Source: an uncultured Lachnospiraceae bacterium
GTDB taxonomy: Bacteria; Bacillota; Clostridia; Lachnospirales; Lachnospiraceae
Length of the DNA stretch: 64,000 bases
Direction of reading: 5' to 3'
Assembly (NCBI GenBank): GCA_900315735.1
Contig: ONAD01000008.1
Span: forward strand, 1-64,000
Under the pieces are notes generated by a model. That model made no database searches and had not been told where the DNA came from. It saw only the letters and a list, made by a program, of their open reading frames with translations. Within the stretch, counting starts at the first letter, position 1; each line of letters starts with the position of its first letter. Positions 23,833 through 32,792 of this stretch are shown here, piece by piece. Position numbers and translations under genes: made by a program.

Positions 23833-25008
23833 TTATTTTCCAAGAATATAGCTTTCCATCCGGCGCATGGCTTCCTCTAATTTTTCCATGGCTGCCGCAT
23901 AGCTGATACGGATATAGCCCTCGCCCTCTTTGCCAAAGGCAATGCCCGGTATGACAGAAAGATGTGCTTTTTTTGCCAGGTCCACACAGAACTGCATGCT
24001 GTCCTGAATCTGTCCTGCCGGAATCTTTGCAAAGATATAAAAGGCTCCGTTTGGTCTTGCAATTTCAAATCCCAATGCACTTAATTTTTCATATAAGAAA
24101 TCTCTACGTTTCTGATATTCTTTTCTCATTTCCAGTGCATCATCTATACCCGCTGTTACAGCCTCTAATGCTGCTTTCTGGGAAATGGAGCTGGTGCTGG
24201 ATACCAGATACATATGCGTCTTGCGGATTTCTTTGATGATATCGGCACTTGCTAAGATAAATCCGACACGCCATCCGGTCATGGCATGGGATTTGGACAA
24301 TCCATTGATTACAATGGTATTCTCCTTGGCAAATTCTGCCATGGAATGATGCGGTTCATCGCCGTAGGTTAATTCGCTGTAAATCTCATCACAGACAGCC
24401 AGCATATGATGCTTTTTGATGACTTCAGCCAGTGCCGCAAGCTCTTCTTTTAAATAAGTAACTCCGGTAGGATTACTCGGATAGTTCAATACAATTGCTT
24501 TGATATCTCCGCCATTTTCCTCGATGGCTTTTTCCAACCGCTCCGGTGTCAGCACCATTCCGGTATCACTGGTATCTACGGTAATCGGAACTGCCCGTGC
24601 CAGACGAATCAGTGGCACATAAGCCGTATAAATCGGGGATGGTACAATTACTTTATCTCCCGGATTCAGTGCGGTTAAAATAGATGCTGCTACGCCTTCC
24701 TCTGCCCCGACCGTTGTTAAAATCTCACAGGCAGGGTCATAATTTAAATTATATTTTGTCTTCATAAACGCTGCCACGCCTTTTAACAAATCCGGCATTC
24801 CGGCATTGGCGGTATAATGGGTAAAGTTTTCTTCAATACCTTTCATGGCTGCCTGTTTGATATGTTCCGGTGTATTAAAATCCGGCTCTCCTAATGTTAA
24901 TTTTAAAATATCCGGCACATCACTGGTCTGCTCATCAAATTTACGAATCAGTGATACCTCTATTGATAAAATCTGGTCATTCAGACCATCTCTTAATGTC
25001 AGCTCCAT
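23833..25008 (-). CDS. PLP-dependent class I/II aminotransferase (aromatic/PatA-like)
   Basis: A 391-residue fold-type I aminotransferase. The PLP-binding lysine is in NGLSKSHAMTGWRVGF, the substrate/cofactor motif NYPSNPTG is intact and the C-terminal arginine region is IRISYAAAMEKL. Members of this subgroup exchange amino groups of aromatic or branched amino acids with 2-oxoglutarate. It is the last gene of a minus-strand cluster, 15 nt after a 2-hydroxyacid dehydrogenase and downstream of two MFS transporters. The pair could convert an amino acid to its oxo acid and then to a hydroxy acid. The substrate cannot be told from the sequence. Confidence 0.88.
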   Translation of the reverse strand: MELTLRDGLNDQILSIEVSLIRKFDEQTSDVPDILKLTLGEPDFNTPEHIKQAAMKGIEENFTHYTANAGMPDLLKGVAAFMKTKYNLNYDPACEILTTVGAEEGVAASILTALNPGDKVIVPSPIYTAYVPLIRLARAVPITVDTSDTGMVLTPERLEKAIEENGGDIKAIVLNYPSNPTGVTYLKEELAALAEVIKKHHMLAVCDEIYSELTYGDEPHHSMAEFAKENTIVINGLSKSHAMTGWRVGFILASADIIKEIRKTHMYLVSSTSSISQKAALEAVTAGIDDALEMRKEYQKRRDFLYEKLSALGFEIARPNGAFYIFAKIPAGQIQDSMQFCVDLAKKAHLSVIPGIAFGKEGEGYIRISYAAAMEKLEEAMRRMESYILGK

Positions 25009-25023
25009 GTTTCTCTTCCTCCC

Positions 25024-25977
25024 TTAGTTTACAATGTTCTTACAAGGCTTTCCTTCCAGAATATCCAGTGCATTCGTCATTGCCACATCCATCATTTTAA
25101 TGTGCGCTTCTTCTGTGGATGCACCCATATGCGGTGTTATCACAACCTCATCCAGCGAAAACAGCGGATCATCTGCTTCCGGCGGTTCCTCCTGCATGAC
25201 ATCTGTTCCATAAGATGCTACGATTCCTGCCTTTATTGCATCCACTAAATCTGCACGGTTTACAAGATAACCTCGTGATGTATTAATTAAAATGACTCCT
25301 TTTTTCATCTGTGCAAATGCGTCTTTATTGATGCTTTCTTTTGTCAGCGGAGTCTGTGGCATATGCAGGGAAATGACGTCACTTTCCCGCAAAATCGTCT
25401 CCCGGTCAGCCGGTATGATTCCATATTCTTTGCAGAACGCTTCATCAATATGGCGGCTGTAGCCTAATACTTTCATGCCAAATACGGCAGCTTTCTTTGC
25501 CAGTTCTTTTCCGATTGCACCTAATCCTAAGATTCCCAGTGTCTTTCCGGTAAGCTCCATTCCATTTCTGTCATTCTTCCATAATTTCTGTTTTGTATTG
25601 GCGAAATGATACGGAAGTGACCTTGCGCAGCACAGCATTAACCCCATTGCCAATTCTGCTACTGCGTTGCTGTTGGTTCCCGGCGCATTACATACATCAA
25701 TGCCACGGGCTCTTGCAGCCTTAATGTCTACTCTGTCATAACCGACTGCCGGTCTTGATATTACCTTTAAGCAATCCGGAAGCTCTGCAATCACATCTTC
25801 TTTGATGAAATCTGTTCCGGAAATCAATGCATCTGCATCGGAAACAAAATCTAAAAGTTCTTCTTTGCTTAAATTTACTTTTTCACTTAATACTACTTCT
25901 GCTGCTTCTATTGCCCGCTTCCAGGTAGGATGATCCTCCGGAAGCGATGCATAGTGGCAGGTAATTGCTATTTTCAT
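25024..25977 (-). CDS. D-isomer-specific 2-hydroxyacid dehydrogenase
   Basis: A 317-residue NAD(P)-dependent enzyme of the D-2-hydroxyacid dehydrogenase family, reducing a 2-oxo acid to the hydroxy acid or the reverse. The Rossmann motif is GILGLGAIGKELA. The catalytic trio is visible as Arg in INTSRGYLVN, Glu in MQEEPPEADDPL and His in VITPHMGAS. It lacks the extra domain of SerA, so serine synthesis is unlikely. It lies 11 nt after an MFS transporter and 15 nt before an aminotransferase, pointing to a linked amino acid-oxo acid-hydroxy acid route. Confidence 0.9.
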   Translation of the reverse strand: MKIAITCHYASLPEDHPTWKRAIEAAEVVLSEKVNLSKEELLDFVSDADALISGTDFIKEDVIAELPDCLKVISRPAVGYDRVDIKAARARGIDVCNAPGTNSNAVAELAMGLMLCCARSLPYHFANTKQKLWKNDRNGMELTGKTLGILGLGAIGKELAKKAAVFGMKVLGYSRHIDEAFCKEYGIIPADRETILRESDVISLHMPQTPLTKESINKDAFAQMKKGVILINTSRGYLVNRADLVDAIKAGIVASYGTDVMQEEPPEADDPLFSLDEVVITPHMGASTEEAHIKMMDVAMTNALDILEGKPCKNIVN

Positions 25978-25988
25978 ATCAATTTCCT

Positions 25989-27230
25989 CTATTTCTCAGC
26001 CTGCGCTTTTTTTCTTTTTCCAACGAAGCGGATGATGAAGCATACGCCGATTCCAAGTAATGCAAATACTACGATGGTTCCGAATACATAGTTGAAACCG
26101 CCTGCTGCATACTTGTCCAAGAAGTTACCTAAAATTGTATTTTCATAGGAATCCGGCAGATATCCGATAACGGAAATAATACCGGTTGCGGTTCCTGTCA
26201 TTGCTACCGGAACGCCTGCCTCACCCATGGTTGCATAGTATACACCGCGAATTGCATAGTAAACAGTTGCCAAAGCCAGCACTACTACGATTGCAAGGAT
26301 TAAGAAGTTTGGTTTTCCAGGAATTGCGATTAATGCAATACCAAAGATAATTTCAATCACAAATAAACCGATTAATGTCTTGGTATAAGAACCAACTTTA
26401 TCAGAAACCTTTCCAATAATTGGTGCGGAAAAAATTCCAATTCCATAAGAACGAATCGTTGCTACAATTCCAGCTACTACTGCACTCATGCCAAATACAG
26501 TTGTAAGGTATGTTGTGGTATATTCTGCTGCAACCTGTACGCTGTATGCACATAATACCAGGATTGCTACCAGCCATACGCTTGGTACTTTCAATACATT
26601 GATGTAATCCTTAAAGGAAGTTGCAACATTTTCTTTCTTATCATCATGTGGCAGCAGGAAGAACATGAATACTCCCATAATTACATATACGATGCCATAG
26701 AAGATTAAGACATAACGCAATGGGCAGGTAGAAGAAATGTATACACCTAAAATACCAAGTGCTGCAAAGTTAATAATCAAGCCTGCTACTGCACGGATTC
26801 CTTCGCTGTAACCGAATACAGAGCCCTGTTCATCTTCTGAGCCAAACAAACGGACCGCCTTTACAAAGGATACCCAGAATAATACGTTAGAAATTGCCAG
26901 GAAGAAATAAATTACTCTCAATACGGCAAATCCCGGTGAGGTTGCATACCAGAATGTTAAAATTGCCAGCAGTCCGGTGGAACCAAGTAACATTTTCCGG
27001 TTGTCAAATTTATCTGCCAGAATACCACCCGGAATATAAAGAATTGTTTTTGTCAAAGAATACACAGTCATCAATAAACCAATCTGTGTATTTGTAAGTC
27101 CGAAGTCGGATACCATGTTGTCATAAAATACTGTTTTTAAATATGGGACACGGTAAATTAAACCTGCTGCAAGTGTCAGGATAATAAAACCAATCCACTT
27201 TGTCATCTTATTTGATTTTGCATCACTCAT
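25989..27230 (-). CDS. MFS transporter (paralogue A)
   Basis: A 413-residue major facilitator superfamily protein with about 12 membrane helices and a basic C-terminal tail. It shares many segments with the next gene upstream, such as a YxVPYLKxVFYD opening, EYTTTYLTTVFGMS in the middle and a GVPVAMTGTATGIISVIGYLP helix, so the two arose by duplication. Its position directly before the dehydrogenase and aminotransferase suggests transport of the amino acid or hydroxy acid they handle. The direction of transport is unknown. Confidence 0.88.
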   Translation of the reverse strand: MSDAKSNKMTKWIGFIILTLAAGLIYRVPYLKTVFYDNMVSDFGLTNTQIGLLMTVYSLTKTILYIPGGILADKFDNRKMLLGSTGLLAILTFWYATSPGFAVLRVIYFFLAISNVLFWVSFVKAVRLFGSEDEQGSVFGYSEGIRAVAGLIINFAALGILGVYISSTCPLRYVLIFYGIVYVIMGVFMFFLLPHDDKKENVATSFKDYINVLKVPSVWLVAILVLCAYSVQVAAEYTTTYLTTVFGMSAVVAGIVATIRSYGIGIFSAPIIGKVSDKVGSYTKTLIGLFVIEIIFGIALIAIPGKPNFLILAIVVVLALATVYYAIRGVYYATMGEAGVPVAMTGTATGIISVIGYLPDSYENTILGNFLDKYAAGGFNYVFGTIVVFALLGIGVCFIIRFVGKRKKAQAEK

Positions 27231-27312
27231 AAGAAAATCTCCTTTACTTTTTATTTCTATTTACAGAGACTCCTGCAAATCCCGGGAAGCAGGAAATCTC
27301 GTAAAAGCTATT

Positions 27313-28557
27313 TTATTTCTGCTTTGCTAAAAGCCGTTTCTGATAGCTGCGCATCACAAGACTGATGCCCCATGCAATGATTCCAAAAATAACTATAATT
27401 GCAAATATTTTTTTAAATCCTGCTTCATAGCCGTAAGCATCTAAAATATGTCCGCACCAGAGTGACATAAACATATCCGGTGTATAACCAAGCACTGCCA
27501 CTACTGCCGTTGCAGTTGCTGTCATGGAAACCGGTATTCCGGTTTCTGACATTGTTGAATAATATACTCCGCGGACTCCATGGAGTACCACGCTGAACAC
27601 CAGTACAAATCCCATTGCAGCATATGCAATCTTCGGTGTCTTAGGACTTAAGAAAAGTACAATGGATAAAACAATTTCTACTACGATTAACCAGGAAATC
27701 ACTTTTGTGGAAGATTTCACCCGGTCTGCATAAGCGCCTGCTAACGGTGCTCCGATTACTCCGCAGATATTATCCCGGATGGTTGCTATGGTTCCAACGG
27801 TAACTGTGGCGATTCCCAGTACCTGTGTCATATAAGTTGTGGTATATTCAAAAGCTACCTGCATGCTGTATGTGGTAAATATCAAAAGTGATACCATCCA
27901 GATTGCCGGTTTCTTAAAGACTGCTACATAATCTGCCCAGGTCTGGTGATGGTCTGCATCTTCTTCCATATCATTTGGATATAGAAACAAAATGAGAATT
28001 CCTGTCACCAGATACAACGTTCCATAGAAAAGCAGTGCTCCTCTGATAGAGTGTGCGGTCTCTGCCATCATGGACACGCATTTTAACGCAATGAATGTTG
28101 CTATGGAACCGGTAATTCCGCGAAAGCCTTCACTTAATCCAAAGATTTTACCCTGTGCCATATTTTTACCCAGGATTCGGATACTCTTAATAAATGAGGT
28201 CCAGAAAAATACATTTACCAGTGCTAACAGTGCCTGTATCAGTTCCAGGATTCCAAAGGAAGGAAGCAATGCATAGACACCGGTTAAAATTCCCTCTCCC
28301 AATAAGGAAAAGACAAGGCATTTCTTGGTATCCAGCCGGTCTGCTATGATTCCGCATGGAATATAAATTAACATCTTTACACCTGCATAGAAGGAGGAAA
28401 GAATTCCAAGCTGTGTGTTGGTAATGTCAAGGCTTGCTACCAGCTGGTCATAGAAAACAGCCTTCAGATATGGAACTTTATAAACGGTTCCTGCGGCTAA
28501 TATTAATAATATAAATACGGATGTCTGACGTTTTCTGCTTTCAGCCATTGGATTCAC
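27313..28557 (-). CDS. MFS transporter (paralogue B), first gene of the MocR-divergent operon
   Basis: A 414-residue MFS protein with about 12 helices, closely related to the adjacent transporter (shared YKVPYLKAVFYD, TNTQLGIL and EYTTTYMTQVLG segments). It is the first gene of the minus-strand cluster transporter-transporter-dehydrogenase-aminotransferase. Its roughly 105-nt leader contains an intrinsic terminator (28592-28630), which suggests control by attenuation. The divergent MocR-type regulator gene lies across a 251-bp shared promoter region. The substrate is unknown; an amino acid or organic acid would fit the cluster. Confidence 0.88.
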   Translation of the reverse strand: MNPMAESRKRQTSVFILLILAAGTVYKVPYLKAVFYDQLVASLDITNTQLGILSSFYAGVKMLIYIPCGIIADRLDTKKCLVFSLLGEGILTGVYALLPSFGILELIQALLALVNVFFWTSFIKSIRILGKNMAQGKIFGLSEGFRGITGSIATFIALKCVSMMAETAHSIRGALLFYGTLYLVTGILILFLYPNDMEEDADHHQTWADYVAVFKKPAIWMVSLLIFTTYSMQVAFEYTTTYMTQVLGIATVTVGTIATIRDNICGVIGAPLAGAYADRVKSSTKVISWLIVVEIVLSIVLFLSPKTPKIAYAAMGFVLVFSVVLHGVRGVYYSTMSETGIPVSMTATATAVVAVLGYTPDMFMSLWCGHILDAYGYEAGFKKIFAIIVIFGIIAWGISLVMRSYQKRLLAKQK

Positions 28558-28591
28558 TCCTTTCTCCCAGATTTTTTCTCGCTACTCGCGT

Positions 28592-28630
28592 AAAAAAAAT
28601 AGAGTTGACACAGGTTTCCCTGGTCAACTC
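28592..28630 (-). terminator. Intrinsic terminator in the leader of the MFS operon (probable attenuator)
   Basis: On the minus strand GAGTTGAC-CAGG-GAAA-CCTG-(T)-GTCAACTC is followed by TATTTTTTTT. It lies between the likely promoter and the first gene, so it can only act on that operon's own transcript. A short competing helix is possible just upstream (TCAAC with GTTGA), which would use the left arm of the terminator. Confidence 0.75.
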
Positions 28631-28667
28631 CGTCGTTGATTTGTTTTCTTTGTTTTTTGTTGTACTG

Positions 28668-28673
28668 AGCATA
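28668..28673 (-). promoter_or_regulatory. Putative -10 of the MFS operon promoter
   Basis: TATGCT on the minus strand with only a weak -35 (TTTTCG at 17 bp). A weak -35 next to the repeats at 28697-28731 would fit dependence on the MocR protein as activator. Confidence 0.4.
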
Positions 28674-28696
28674 TCACTAATTTTGTTATTCGAAAA

Positions 28697-28731
28697 GTTA
28701 CAATTTTTACTTTTTTCATGGTTACAATTTT
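28697..28731. promoter_or_regulatory. Direct repeats, candidate MocR operator
   Basis: Two copies of GTTACAATTTT start 24 bp apart (28697 and 28721). They lie between the two divergent promoters, just upstream of the mocR -35. MocR-type regulators commonly bind spaced direct repeats, so this is the likely operator. Confidence 0.55.
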
Positions 28732-28741
28732 GTTTTTTCTA

Positions 28742-28770
28742 TTGAAAAGGATTTTATGCGACTATATAAT
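28742..28770 (+). promoter_or_regulatory. Consensus promoter of the mocR gene
   Basis: TTGAAA (28742-28747), a 17-bp spacer and TATAAT (28765-28770), ahead of a purine-rich ribosome site (AAAGGAGAGG) and the ATG at 28809. Confidence 0.8.
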
Positions 28771-28808
28771 AAATTAACTGTATCACCTGATGCAAAGGAG
28801 AGGATTTT

Positions 28809-30233
28809 ATGATTTATGTCAACAAAGCGGATTCGACTCCGCTCTATCAGCAGTTATATACTTCCATTATTGAAGAAATCACAAACGGTTCCCTGCCGAA
28901 GAACTCGGCTCTTCCGCCAATCCGGACGCTTTCTGAAAAGCTTAATATCAGCCTGAACACAGTATCCAAAGCTTATCTGCAATTAACGGCAGAGGGTTAT
29001 GTCCGCTCTGTTCCAGGCTCCGGTTATTATGTGGAGAATATCTCCAATACTTTCCTGGATACCCTTTCTGTTCCTCCGGTTTCCAAAAAGATAACTTCTT
29101 CTATTTCCGGACAAAATCCTGCGCCAAAAGCAACTCCTGTCCGTTATGATTTTAAACATGATGTCGTATATTCCCATCTTTTTCCATGGAAGCTGTGGCG
29201 GCAGCACGTAAACAATGCTTTACTTCAGGAAGAGAATCAGAAGAAAATCCAATACGAATCCAATAAAGGAAACTATGAACTCCGTTCCAATATCTGTCAT
29301 TATCTGAACCGGAACCGTGGCGTTCACTGCGACCCGGAACAGGTAATCCTTGTGCCCGGCACCCAGTACGGCATTGAAATCATCAGCCGGCTGCTCCCGG
29401 CAGAGAAGCACCGGATTGCCTATGAAGAACCATCTCACAACGGTATCCGGAATATTTTTCTCCAGAACGGATACGAACTTTTTCCGATTCCGGTTGTTGA
29501 AAATGGCATTGATATTGACAAACTTTTTGATTCCTGTTGTAACCTTCTTTATGTCATGCCATCCCATCAGTTTCCTACCGGCCGCACCATTCCGGTCAGC
29601 AACCGGCTGCGGCTTTTAGAGTGGGCAATCAGAAATGATGCCTACATCATAGAAAATGACTACGACAGTGAATTCCCGCATCAGACCAGACCGATTCCAT
29701 CCTTACAGTCTCTTGACCACTATGACCATGTCATTTACTTTAATACCTTCGCCAAGATACTGACTCCATCCATGCGGACGGCATTTTTTGTTCTACCATA
29801 CTCTCTTTTAGATAAGTATGAGCAGATGTACCGCTATTTTAATGCGGCACTGCCTTCCTTTAACCAGATTGCATTATCCAATTTTATTGCATCTGGTGAC
29901 TTTGAGCGGCACCTGCGGAAGCTGGTAAAGATAAACGAACATAAATACAATCTTCTGCTGAAATCCATCCACACATTTCTTTCTTCCTATATGGATATAG
30001 TGGATACGCCTGCCGGTTCCCACATTATTGTCCGGATCCGCAACTGCACCAACCAGCAGAAGCTTATCGATGCCCTGAGGGAAAAGTCCATTTCCATTTA
30101 TGGTGTGCAGCAGTATTTCCATACCGGAACAGCTTCCGAGGATATCTTTCTACTGGGCTTTAGTTCTTTAGAAGAATCAGAAATTCCCGATGCCTGTGAA
30201 GCACTGGCAAAAGCATTGTCCGAGCTATTATAA
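28809..30233 (+). CDS. MocR-family transcriptional regulator (GntR HTH plus aminotransferase-like domain)
   Basis: A 474-residue regulator with an N-terminal GntR winged helix (about 1-75, TPLYQQLYTSIIEEI and LNISLNTVSKAYLQL) joined to a fold-type I aminotransferase-like domain (about 115-470). The PLP lysine is in NTFAKILTPSMRTAF and the NDYDSEF motif is present, so PLP binding is likely. Regulators of this family sense PLP or an amino compound through the enzyme-like domain. It is divergent from the MFS-dehydrogenase-aminotransferase cluster and very probably controls it. Confidence 0.9.
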   Translation: MIYVNKADSTPLYQQLYTSIIEEITNGSLPKNSALPPIRTLSEKLNISLNTVSKAYLQLTAEGYVRSVPGSGYYVENISNTFLDTLSVPPVSKKITSSISGQNPAPKATPVRYDFKHDVVYSHLFPWKLWRQHVNNALLQEENQKKIQYESNKGNYELRSNICHYLNRNRGVHCDPEQVILVPGTQYGIEIISRLLPAEKHRIAYEEPSHNGIRNIFLQNGYELFPIPVVENGIDIDKLFDSCCNLLYVMPSHQFPTGRTIPVSNRLRLLEWAIRNDAYIIENDYDSEFPHQTRPIPSLQSLDHYDHVIYFNTFAKILTPSMRTAFFVLPYSLLDKYEQMYRYFNAALPSFNQIALSNFIASGDFERHLRKLVKINEHKYNLLLKSIHTFLSSYMDIVDTPAGSHIIVRIRNCTNQQKLIDALREKSISIYGVQQYFHTGTASEDIFLLGFSSLEESEIPDACEALAKALSELL

Positions 30234-30304
30234 GCCTGAGGCGCAGAAATATTTATCCTTACATTTATCCTTCCATTTATCCGGAAACTTATTTTCAACC
30301 GCCC

Positions 30305-30333
30305 TTTTCACCACAATCGGTTTGGGGTATAAT
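30305..30333 (+). promoter_or_regulatory. Promoter of mutS2
   Basis: TTTTCA (30305-30310), a 17-bp spacer and TATAAT (30328-30333), ending about 40 nt before the ATG. Confidence 0.6.
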
Positions 30334-30372
30334 AGAAGCAGTGATTTTTAGTACATTTTATGGAGAATATTT

Positions 30373-32751
30373 ATGAATCAAAAGGTTTTAAGAACATTAG
30401 AATATAATAAAATTGTAGAGCGGCTCGCAGAGTATGCTTTCGGTGCGGACACCAAGGAACGCTGTCTTTCCCTGCTTCCTTCCACCAGCCTCTCCGAGAT
30501 TACCAATGCACAGCTGCAGACTAAGGATGCCATGAACCGCAGCCTGAAAAAGGGACGGCTTGACTGCTCCGGTATCAAACCGCTTTCTTCCGCCATCCGG
30601 CGTGTGGAAATCGGTGGAACCATGAACATCGAAGAGCTTCTTGGTCTCTGTAAATTATTAGAGACTGCCCGCCGGGTCAAAGCCTACGGCAGAAAGGAAC
30701 GGGAAGATATTCCATCTGATTCCCTGAGCGAACTCTTTGATGGTTTAGAGCCTCTTAGTCCTCTTTGCGATGAGATCCGCCGCTGCATCATTTCTGTGGA
30801 TGAAATCAGTGATGATGCCAGCAGTAATTTAAAATCCATCCGCCGCTCCATTCGGGCAACCGGTGACCGCATCCATGCGCAGTTGAACCAGATGTTAAAT
30901 AACCAGAATGTCAGAAACTGCCTGCAGGATTTTGTCATTACCATGCGTAACGGCCGTTACTGCCTTCCGGTAAAAGCCGAAGCGAAATCCCAGATTACCG
31001 GTATGGTGCATGACCAGTCCTCCAGTGGTTCTACCCTTTTTATTGAGCCAATGGCTGTAGTAAATCTGAACAACGAATTAAAGGAATTATCCATCAAAGA
31101 GCAGGATGAAATTGCCGTTATTCTTGCCACTTTATCTGCAAAGGCAGGGGAATATATTCCTGCCATCGAAACCGATTATCAGATTTTAACAGAACTTGAT
31201 TTTATATTTGCAAAAGCAGCTTATGCCTTGGAATATAATGGAATTACACCACATTTTAATACGGAACGGAAAATTCGTATTTTAAAGGGCAGACATCCTC
31301 TGCTGGATGCGAAAAAAGTAGTTCCGATTGACATTTCATTAGGCAGTGATTTTGACCAGCTTGTCATTACCGGACCGAATACCGGTGGTAAAACTGTTTC
31401 CTTAAAAACCGTGGGACTTCTCACTCTGATGGGACAGGCGGGACTTCCGATTCCTGCCGGAGACCGCAGTGAACTTGCTGTTTTTGATGGTATTTTTGCA
31501 GATATCGGAGATGAACAGAGCATTGAGCAGAACTTAAGCACATTTTCTTCCCATATGACCAACATTATCCACATTTTAAAGGAAGCCAATGAACATTCCC
31601 TGGTTCTCTTTGATGAGTTATGTGCCGGAACAGACCCTACAGAGGGTGCTGCCCTGGCGGTTTCCATTTTATCTTATTTTCACAGCCGCGGTATCCGCAC
31701 CATGGCGACCACCCACTACAGTGAGATTAAGATTTATGCCTTAACTACCGGTGGAATCGAAAATGCCTGCTGCGAATTTGATGTAGAAACTTTAAGTCCG
31801 ACTTACCGTCTTCTCATCGGTATTCCGGGAAAAAGTAATGCCTTTGCAATTTCCAAAAAACTCGGTCTTTCCGATACTTTAATTGAGGATGCCAGAACCC
31901 GTATCAGCAGTAATGAACAGAATTTTGAAGATTTACTTTCTGACCTGGAAGCAAGCCGCATCACCATTGAGAAAGAACAGGCTGAAATTAACCGTTACAA
32001 ATCAGAAATTGCCGCCTTAAAGCAGCAGTTAAAGAACAAACAGGAAAAATTAGACGAAAGCCGGGATGCCATTCTTCGTAAAGCAAAAGAAGAAGCAAAC
32101 CAGATTCTGCAGGAAGCCAAAGATACTGCAGATGAGGCAATCCGTAATTTCAATAAATATGGCACCACCAGACCTTCCATTCAGGAAATGGAGAAACAGC
32201 GTACTAATATCCGTGAGAAAATGGCTGCCAATGAGAAAAAGAGTTCAAAGAAAAAAGATACTGCCATCTACAATCCAAAGGTTCCAAAGAAACTTCGTAT
32301 CGGTGACAGTGTAAAAGTATTAAGCATGAATTTAACCGGAACGGTACACTCCCTACCAAATGCCAAGGGCGACCTCTTTGTGCAGATGGGTATTCTCCGC
32401 TCCCAGGTAAATATCAAGGATCTGGTGCTGATTGAGGATGCCACTCCGGGCAGCAAGAAATATGCCAAGACCGGTGCCGGAAAGCTTAAGATGAGTAAAT
32501 CCGCTTCCGTTTCCACTGAAATCAATCTCATTGGAAAAACGGTGGACGAAGCTATTGCTCTTTTGGATAAATACTTAGATGATGCTTATCTTGCACATCT
32601 TCCTTCCGTGCGCATCGTTCACGGAAAAGGAACCGGTGCCCTGCGCAGTGCCGTACAGAGTCATTTAAAACGGCAGTCCTATATCAAGTCCTTCCACTTA
32701 GGCGAATTTGGTGAAGGAGATGCAGGCGTTACCATTGCAGAATTTAAATAA
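30373..32751 (+). CDS. mutS2: MutS2 (ribosome-collision rescue / recombination-control ATPase with Smr domain)
   Basis: A 792-residue MutS2. The MutS core carries Walker A GPNTGGKTVSLKT, Walker B LVLFDELCAGTDP and the following TTHYSEIK. A long coiled coil (about 510-625) precedes a KOW-like segment and a C-terminal Smr domain (INLIGKTVDEAI, RIVHGKGTGALR). Unlike MutS1 it lacks the mismatch-reading domain. In Firmicutes it splits collided ribosomes and limits homologous recombination. All motifs and the length are normal. The two-component system follows after 41 nt. Confidence 0.95.
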   Translation: MNQKVLRTLEYNKIVERLAEYAFGADTKERCLSLLPSTSLSEITNAQLQTKDAMNRSLKKGRLDCSGIKPLSSAIRRVEIGGTMNIEELLGLCKLLETARRVKAYGRKEREDIPSDSLSELFDGLEPLSPLCDEIRRCIISVDEISDDASSNLKSIRRSIRATGDRIHAQLNQMLNNQNVRNCLQDFVITMRNGRYCLPVKAEAKSQITGMVHDQSSSGSTLFIEPMAVVNLNNELKELSIKEQDEIAVILATLSAKAGEYIPAIETDYQILTELDFIFAKAAYALEYNGITPHFNTERKIRILKGRHPLLDAKKVVPIDISLGSDFDQLVITGPNTGGKTVSLKTVGLLTLMGQAGLPIPAGDRSELAVFDGIFADIGDEQSIEQNLSTFSSHMTNIIHILKEANEHSLVLFDELCAGTDPTEGAALAVSILSYFHSRGIRTMATTHYSEIKIYALTTGGIENACCEFDVETLSPTYRLLIGIPGKSNAFAISKKLGLSDTLIEDARTRISSNEQNFEDLLSDLEASRITIEKEQAEINRYKSEIAALKQQLKNKQEKLDESRDAILRKAKEEANQILQEAKDTADEAIRNFNKYGTTRPSIQEMEKQRTNIREKMAANEKKSSKKKDTAIYNPKVPKKLRIGDSVKVLSMNLTGTVHSLPNAKGDLFVQMGILRSQVNIKDLVLIEDATPGSKKYAKTGAGKLKMSKSASVSTEINLIGKTVDEAIALLDKYLDDAYLAHLPSVRIVHGKGTGALRSAVQSHLKRQSYIKSFHLGEFGEGDAGVTIAEFK

Positions 32752-32792
32752 ATTATGTATACTAACCACGCAAAACAGAAAGGAAGTTTCCT

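Noticed and set aside
25024-25977. SerA (phosphoglycerate dehydrogenase) for the hydroxyacid dehydrogenase
   Set aside because: It has only the short 317-residue core and lies with transporters and a MocR regulator rather than serine genes, so a specific name would be unsafe.
30378-32531. Several antisense frames inside mutS2
   Set aside because: They are explained by the codon bias of mutS2 on the opposite strand and lack ribosome sites or recognisable domains.
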